The position numbers were made by a program, and so were the translations under genes. The notes under the pieces were generated by a model. It worked only from the letters and a program-made list of their open reading frames with translations. It was not told the DNA's origin and made no database searches. Positions 28,566 through 31,871 of a DNA stretch of 31,871 bases are shown one piece after another (positions within the stretch are counted from its first letter, which is position 1; every line of letters begins with the position of its first letter). The stretch is from Minisyncoccota bacterium (GTDB taxonomy: Bacteria; Patescibacteriota; Minisyncoccia; Minisyncoccales; CG1-02-41-26), in NCBI GenBank assembly GCA_028712605.1, contig JAQTPV010000004.1, positions 1 through 31,871 on the forward strand, read 5' to 3'.

Positions 28566-29153
28566 TTAGTAATTACGTTTGTGTCGATTCGACGAGAACG
28601 ACATCTTAGCAACGAGACTCGCTTTCATCTCGTTTATTTTCTTGATTTGGTTTTGGCCGTTAACTTCTTTATAATTTTCTTTAATTTCTTTTAAACCCTT
28701 AGCTTCTATATCATCGCCGTCTGATGCAGTGTGCGTGTCATGCCGTCCGGCATTTCGTGCTGATCGTCCACCGTCCTGCTTCAGATGTAGGACGGAGAGC
28801 AATGTGATGCTTCGAGGTTTAAACTTTGCATCCTCGCCACGGGTTTTGGTGATCGCGACAAAAGCCCACTCTTCGAGCTTGTCCAGACACTTCTTAATTG
28901 TTCGCCAATCTTTGAGGCCAGAGTAAACTAGAAGCGTCCTGTTTGATGCTTCTATGGTTTGACTCGCTTTATTGGAAGCAATCTCGGTCAAGGCGCAATA
29001 GACATTGCGTAAGTTGCGGTACGCATCGACACCAATCTGCTTATCGAGCCACTGCTGTCGCATGTAGCGCAAAGCTGGCTTATCTTGATAAGCAAACGGT
29101 GCTTCGCGGTAATCCCTGACTTTATGCTTCTTGTCGCTTTGGTTCATTGTCAT
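28566..29153 (-). CDS. Winged-helix protein, possible replication initiator of the element
   Basis: A 195-residue protein. Residues about 15-60 (PALRYMRQQWLDKQIGVDAYRNLRNVYCALTEIA) form a helical segment. Residues about 75-110 form a winged helix (GLKDWRTIKKCLDKLEEWAFVAITKTRG), a layout seen in phage and plasmid replication proteins. The C-terminal third is polar, low-complexity and probably disordered. The start at 29153 overlaps the end of the upstream gene by 32 bases; Met 29147 is an alternative. A helicase-loader or initiator role is inference only. Confidence 0.55.
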   Translation of the reverse strand: MTMNQSDKKHKVRDYREAPFAYQDKPALRYMRQQWLDKQIGVDAYRNLRNVYCALTEIASNKASQTIEASNRTLLVYSGLKDWRTIKKCLDKLEEWAFVAITKTRGEDAKFKPRSITLLSVLHLKQDGGRSARNAGRHDTHTASDGDDIEAKGLKEIKENYKEVNGQNQIKKINEMKASLVAKMSFSSNRHKRNY

Positions 29154-29331
29154 ATTGCGTCACAGGCACTTCGACCACTGCGGTATCCTCGTAGTGACAC
29201 TGCATGAGCGTGTCGAAGTAGCCCAAGAGATTAAAAGCGACGTCGTGTAATTCCTGATCGCTGACTTCTTGGCCGAAGTCCTCTTTGAGAATCACGCGGA
29301 GCTTCTCCAGCGTTTCCGGTTTTAATTTCAC
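29122..29331 (-). CDS. Small helical protein (69 aa)
   Basis: The preferred start is GTG 29331, five bases after the stop of the upstream DUF5659-like gene; a longer frame to 29421 would lie inside that gene and has low-complexity sequence (RASSRASS). The product VKLKPETLEKLRVILKEDFG, then QEVSDQELHDVAFNLLGYFDTLM, is helical and acidic, of a kind common among small element-borne hypotheticals. Its end overlaps the start of the winged-helix gene, so the genes are translationally linked. Confidence 0.6.
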   Translation of the reverse strand: MKLKPETLEKLRVILKEDFGQEVSDQELHDVAFNLLGYFDTLMQCHYEDTAVVEVPVTQYDNEPKRQEA

Positions 29332-29336
29332 AGGTC

Positions 29337-29579
29337 TTAGTTCTCGGCATAAATCCGCACTTTGACCTGTTTGAGCTCGTTGAAGAATGCTTGAGGCTCG
29401 ACTTGAAGCTCGCGGCTCCAATATCGCTTCACCAGAGAATCCAAGTCCGGGCTCTTGCCGAAGCAGAAGAGCACCTTGTGCGGATTTCCCCGATCCACGA
29501 CCTCAAGAGAATCAGGAATAAATAATAAAAGCACCGCGACCAATGCCAGGTCGGCGGTTTTGTAGAATTGATTGTCCAT
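29337..29579 (-). CDS. DUF5659-like small protein
   Basis: An 80-residue protein beginning MDNQFYKTADLALVAVLLLF, then SLEVVDRGNPHKVLFCFGKSPDLDSLVKRYWSRELQVEPQAFFNELKQVK. This matches my memory of DUF5659: a FYKT-DLALAA-L helix, a NP-KV-F-F strand and a final x-V-x-P-x-F helix, seen mainly in Patescibacteria. Function unknown. It is the first gene of the leftward operon that ends with the recombinase. The nearest SD-like GAGAGGAAG fits better to a short overlapping frame starting at 29601. Confidence 0.65.
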   Translation of the reverse strand: MDNQFYKTADLALVAVLLLFIPDSLEVVDRGNPHKVLFCFGKSPDLDSLVKRYWSRELQVEPQAFFNELKQVKVRIYAEN

Positions 29580-29674
29580 ATTGTGGCATTTTCATTGTCA
29601 TTAACTTCCTCTCACACATATTCTTTATAGCAATTGGACCGCTATGCCTTACATACTCCGCAAAGAAATTTTCA

Positions 29675-29704
29675 TGAACAAAAAAACGCCCGTTTTATAG
29701 GCGT
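29675..29704 (-). terminator. Terminator of the 29744 gene (minus strand)
   Basis: On the minus strand, ACGCC pairs with GGCGT around a 9-base loop, followed by a run of T (TTTTTT) toward 29681. It separates the 29744 gene from the downstream leftward operon. Confidence 0.7.
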
Positions 29705-29743
29705 GGAGTTTCAGTTATTAACACTACTTGAGGAATACTAGCG

Positions 29744-30427
29744 TCACCGCAGGAAAATTCTGTACTTAGGATTGATCCGGTAACCGTCTGTACGCCGACC
29801 TTCTATGAGTTTGATAATTTTCAAATCATGTTTTGCTTTGGCATTTATTTTCATAATGGCCGAACGGACAGAGTAGTCACTTTTGGCTTCTGTAGCAATA
29901 CGGATATCTGGTGTCGCTTGGTATCCTTTGCCGATGAGATATTTAACTATTCGATGACGCAAATCCTCTTTGCCCATGGGATAAAGGTATTTACTTCTCG
30001 GCTCACGGTAAAGATCGGCATCAGTCGACAGGTGAAGAATTGTCTGCTTCAACTCAACTGGCTTCGCTTTTCCTTGTGCGAAGTATTCAGCAAAGGCAAT
30101 GGCCGCTTCCCGTGCAAGTGCTTTTATAAGCTGTTGGTCATACTCGGTCAGTCCTTCAAATTTACTCGTCCGGCGTTCCAAGAGGGACCGGATGCTTCTA
30201 ACCTCGAGCTTGGTTTCGATAATCTCTCTAGTTAGGTCGGCAACCGCTGGCTTGTTATTTCGAATGATCTTATCGCCACCAGCAATACCGACCTCTTTCA
30301 TCGAGAATCGGAGTATCTTCTCAGTGGTAATAATAGAAAGCTGGTATGTTTGAACCATGGTTACCGGCCTTCTGATATTAAGTTTATATTTGGTGGCGAC
30401 TCCGGCCTTTTTCATTTTCATAATCAT
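29744..30427 (-). CDS. Winged-helix DNA-binding protein, probable element regulator
   Basis: The start is placed at ATG 30427 (MIMKMKKAG): GAGG lies just upstream, and the promoter CATAAT box at 30444-30449 excludes the longer frame to 30502. The 227-residue product has a strand-rich N-terminus (VQTYQLSIITTEKILRFSMKEVG), a helical middle (YDQQLIKALAREAAIAFAEYFAQ) and a C-terminal winged helix (DIRIATEAKSDYSVRSAIMKINAKAKHDLKIIKLIEGRRTDGYRI). It is divergent from the excisionase-like gene with overlapping promoters, as lysogeny-type switch regulators often are. No family recognised. Confidence 0.6.
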   Translation of the reverse strand: MIMKMKKAGVATKYKLNIRRPVTMVQTYQLSIITTEKILRFSMKEVGIAGGDKIIRNNKPAVADLTREIIETKLEVRSIRSLLERRTSKFEGLTEYDQQLIKALAREAAIAFAEYFAQGKAKPVELKQTILHLSTDADLYREPRSKYLYPMGKEDLRHRIVKYLIGKGYQATPDIRIATEAKSDYSVRSAIMKINAKAKHDLKIIKLIEGRRTDGYRINPKYRIFLR

Positions 30428-30443
30428 TTTTATCCTCAAGATC

Positions 30444-30494
30444 ATTATGACAAAAGACGGCGATTTTGACAATGAACTTGGAAAGGGATAAAAT
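30444..30494. promoter_or_regulatory. Overlapping divergent promoters
   Basis: Plus strand: TTGACA (30466-30471), 17-base spacer, TAAAAT (30489-30494). Minus strand: TTGTCA (30472-30467), 17-base spacer, CATAAT (30449-30444). The two -35 boxes share five bases of TTGACAA, so one polymerase would exclude the other. Confidence 0.7.
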
Positions 30495-30525
30495 ACTATC
30501 AAGACTAAAAAGTCAGTTTAATTTT

Positions 30526-30717
30526 ATGGCCGAAATCGAAAAACTTTTAACCATTGAGGAAATCGCCGAGATACTGCGAGTGCATACTCGCACTGTCACC
30601 CGATACATTGAATCGGGTAGATTGAAGGCATCCAAGCTGGGAGTCTGGAGGATCAAACAATCTGATCTCAACGCTTTTCTGGAGGAGACCAGTAACGTAA
30701 AGAAAAAGAAGAAATAA
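30526..30717 (+). CDS. Excisionase-family (MerR-like) HTH protein
   Basis: A 63-residue DNA-binding protein of the excisionase/HTH_17 type: LLTIEEIAEILRVHTRTVTRYIESGRLKASKLGVWRIKQSDLNAFLEE is the whole domain, followed by a Lys tail. The start is set at ATG 30526 because the -10 box at 30489-30494 puts the transcript start downstream of the longer frame's start (30466). It precedes the methyltransferase gene by 3 bases. It could be the recombination directionality factor of the element or a regulator of the methyltransferase. Confidence 0.85.
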   Translation: MAEIEKLLTIEEIAEILRVHTRTVTRYIESGRLKASKLGVWRIKQSDLNAFLEETSNVKKKKK

Positions 30718-30720
30718 TAT

Positions 30721-31871
30721 ATGGCATCACTAAACTGGATTGGAAAAGAAGCTGTAGTAAACCACGATAAGGAGGTGCCTTTTAAGTTGCTGAAAAAGGT
30801 TAAGACAGCATCCGTTGGTGATAATTCTCAAAATCTTATAATCCACGGCGACAATCTAGAAGCCTTGAAGGCGTTAATGCCTCATTACTACGGCAAAATA
30901 AAGTGTATTTATATCGATCCACCCTATAACACCGGCAATGAGGGTTGGGTTTACAACGACAAGGTCAATTCTCCTAAAATCAAACAGTGGCTTGGCAAGG
31001 TTGTTGGCCGAGAATCGGAAGATTTAACAAGGCACGACAAGTGGCTTTGCATGATCTATCCCAGACTAAAACTCTTAAGAGATTTGCTGACAGAAGATGG
31101 TTCTATCTTTGTTTCTATTGATGATAACGAGCACTGCAATTTGCGACTCGCTATGGACGATATTTTTGGAGAAGTAAATTTTGTAACCACTATAATTTGG
31201 CAGAAGAAATATACACAGAGCAATGATGCAAAGTATTTTTCAAATACGCATGACTTTATAATTTGCTATGCAAAAAATAAAGAAAACAAGAATTTCAAGA
31301 TAAATCTACTGGCCAGAACCGAGGAACAAGATGCGCGTTATAAAAATCCTGATAATGACCCTCGTGGGGTCTGGATGACTCAACCCTTACACGCAAAGAG
31401 CGGTACAGATAAAACCTATGAGTTCACTTTCTTAAATGGAGTGAAGTGGAAACCACCCGCTGGCACGTTCCCTCGCTATAGCATTAATACTCTAAAGGAG
31501 GCTGATGCAGAAGGCACAATTTGGTTTGGGAAGAATGGAAATGCAGTTCCTCGTCTTAAAAAATATCTCGCAGAAATGAAACAGGGCGTGATTCCTAAAA
31601 CAATATGGTTATATGACGAAGTTGGAAGCAATGATGATGCCAAGCGTGCTATAAAACATCTCTTTGATGATAATCCTTTTGATTCTCCAAAACCTCCCTC
31701 ATTGATTAAGCAGATCATTAAACTTTCTAGTAATCCTGACGATACAGTACTAGACTCTTTTGCTGGCTCCGGCACAACCGGTCATGCGGTTTTGGATTTG
31801 AATAAGGAGGATAAAGGCACTCGCAAATTTATCATGGTTGAAATGGAGGACGCTGTTGCAAAAAATATCAC
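30721..31871 (+). CDS. Site-specific DNA methyltransferase, type III Mod-like (3' end beyond window)
   Basis: An open frame of at least 383 residues that runs off the window. Beta-class N6-adenine/N4-cytosine order: catalytic motif IV CIYIDPPYNTGNEGW (DPPY at 66-69) first, SAM-binding DSFAGSGTTGHAV (345-357) later, with the target-recognition region between. LIIHGDNLEALKALMPHYYGKIK and TRHDKWLCMIYPRLKLLRDLL...GSIFVSIDDNE are typical of type III Mod proteins. It is cotranscribed with the excisionase-like gene. A Res helicase-nuclease gene would be expected next; if absent, it would be an orphan methyltransferase. Confidence 0.92.
   Translation, partial: MASLNWIGKEAVVNHDKEVPFKLLKKVKTASVGDNSQNLIIHGDNLEALKALMPHYYGKIKCIYIDPPYNTGNEGWVYNDKVNSPKIKQWLGKVVGRESEDLTRHDKWLCMIYPRLKLLRDLLTEDGSIFVSIDDNEHCNLRLAMDDIFGEVNFVTTIIWQKKYTQSNDAKYFSNTHDFIICYAKNKENKNFKINLLARTEEQDARYKNPDNDPRGVWMTQPLHAKSGTDKTYEFTFLNGVKWKPPAGTFPRYSINTLKEADAEGTIWFGKNGNAVPRLKKYLAEMKQGVIPKTIWLYDEVGSNDDAKRAIKHLFDDNPFDSPKPPSLIKQIIKLSSNPDDTVLDSFAGSGTTGHAVLDLNKEDKGTRKFIMVEMEDAVAKNI

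Overview
The window looks like chromosome from a Patescibacteria (Candidate Phyla Radiation) bacterium of the Parcubacteria type. That is an inference from gene content, not from a marker phylogeny. It is AT-rich and uses TAA, TAG and TGA as stops, so TGA is not recoded. Genes are short and tightly packed, and most chromosomal genes start at an ATG with no Shine-Dalgarno (SD) sequence in front. Several proteins have forms I associate with this group: a half-length MFS protein, a 57-residue basic protein and a DUF5659-like protein.

Positions 1 to about 20,745 are ordinary chromosome, all on the plus strand. In order: a 5'-cut peptidase E; a TIM-barrel protein; a half-MFS gene broken by a stop; a YfcE-like phosphoesterase; two nucleoside N-glycosidase-fold proteins; a HAD phosphatase; tRNA-Ser(TGA); a methyltransferase; a PLP enzyme; a frameshifted inositol-monophosphatase-type gene; a flavoprotein; rubrerythrin; a VTT-domain membrane protein; a CYTH protein; an ABC-2 exporter pair; a metallo-beta-lactamase-fold protein; an HD phosphohydrolase; a small secreted protein; a short MscS channel; and a membrane metallophosphoesterase. 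A strong terminator precedes the dnaG-rpoD pair, which is followed by tRNA-Asn(GTT).

From the 3' end of tRNA-Asn to the window end the DNA is accessory. A 26-bp direct repeat, with one mismatch, starts in the last bases of the tRNA (20740) and recurs at 25126. At the second copy it is joined to the last ~34 codons of a large serine recombinase gene. An intact recombinase of the same family lies at 26002-27759, and its coding sequence changes partner at exactly this point. The simplest reading is an integrative element that uses the tRNA-Asn 3' end as attB and a site inside its own recombinase gene as attP, with at least two related elements stacked in tandem. An XRE regulator with its promoter and operators, and a ~50-residue charged protein, are also present as intact and decayed pairs.

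The segment 20.8-25.1 kb carries a second peptidase E-like gene, the XRE regulator, a single-pass membrane protein, a membrane protein behind an elaborate RNA leader, a C2HC zinc-finger protein and an unrecognised 293-residue protein. The last two genes are each followed by the same two-hairpin RNA structure. The stems differ in sequence but keep pairing, which suggests an undescribed structured RNA or 3'-UTR element.

The segment 26.0-30.4 kb is a leftward element backbone: recombinase, HTH protein, HEAT-like protein, replication-type winged-helix protein and DUF5659-like protein, plus a separate winged-helix gene. That last gene is divergent from an excisionase-like HTH gene and a beta-class (type III Mod-like) DNA methyltransferase that runs off the window. 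The two divergent promoters overlap at their -35 boxes. No rRNA gene, CRISPR array or IS element was seen.
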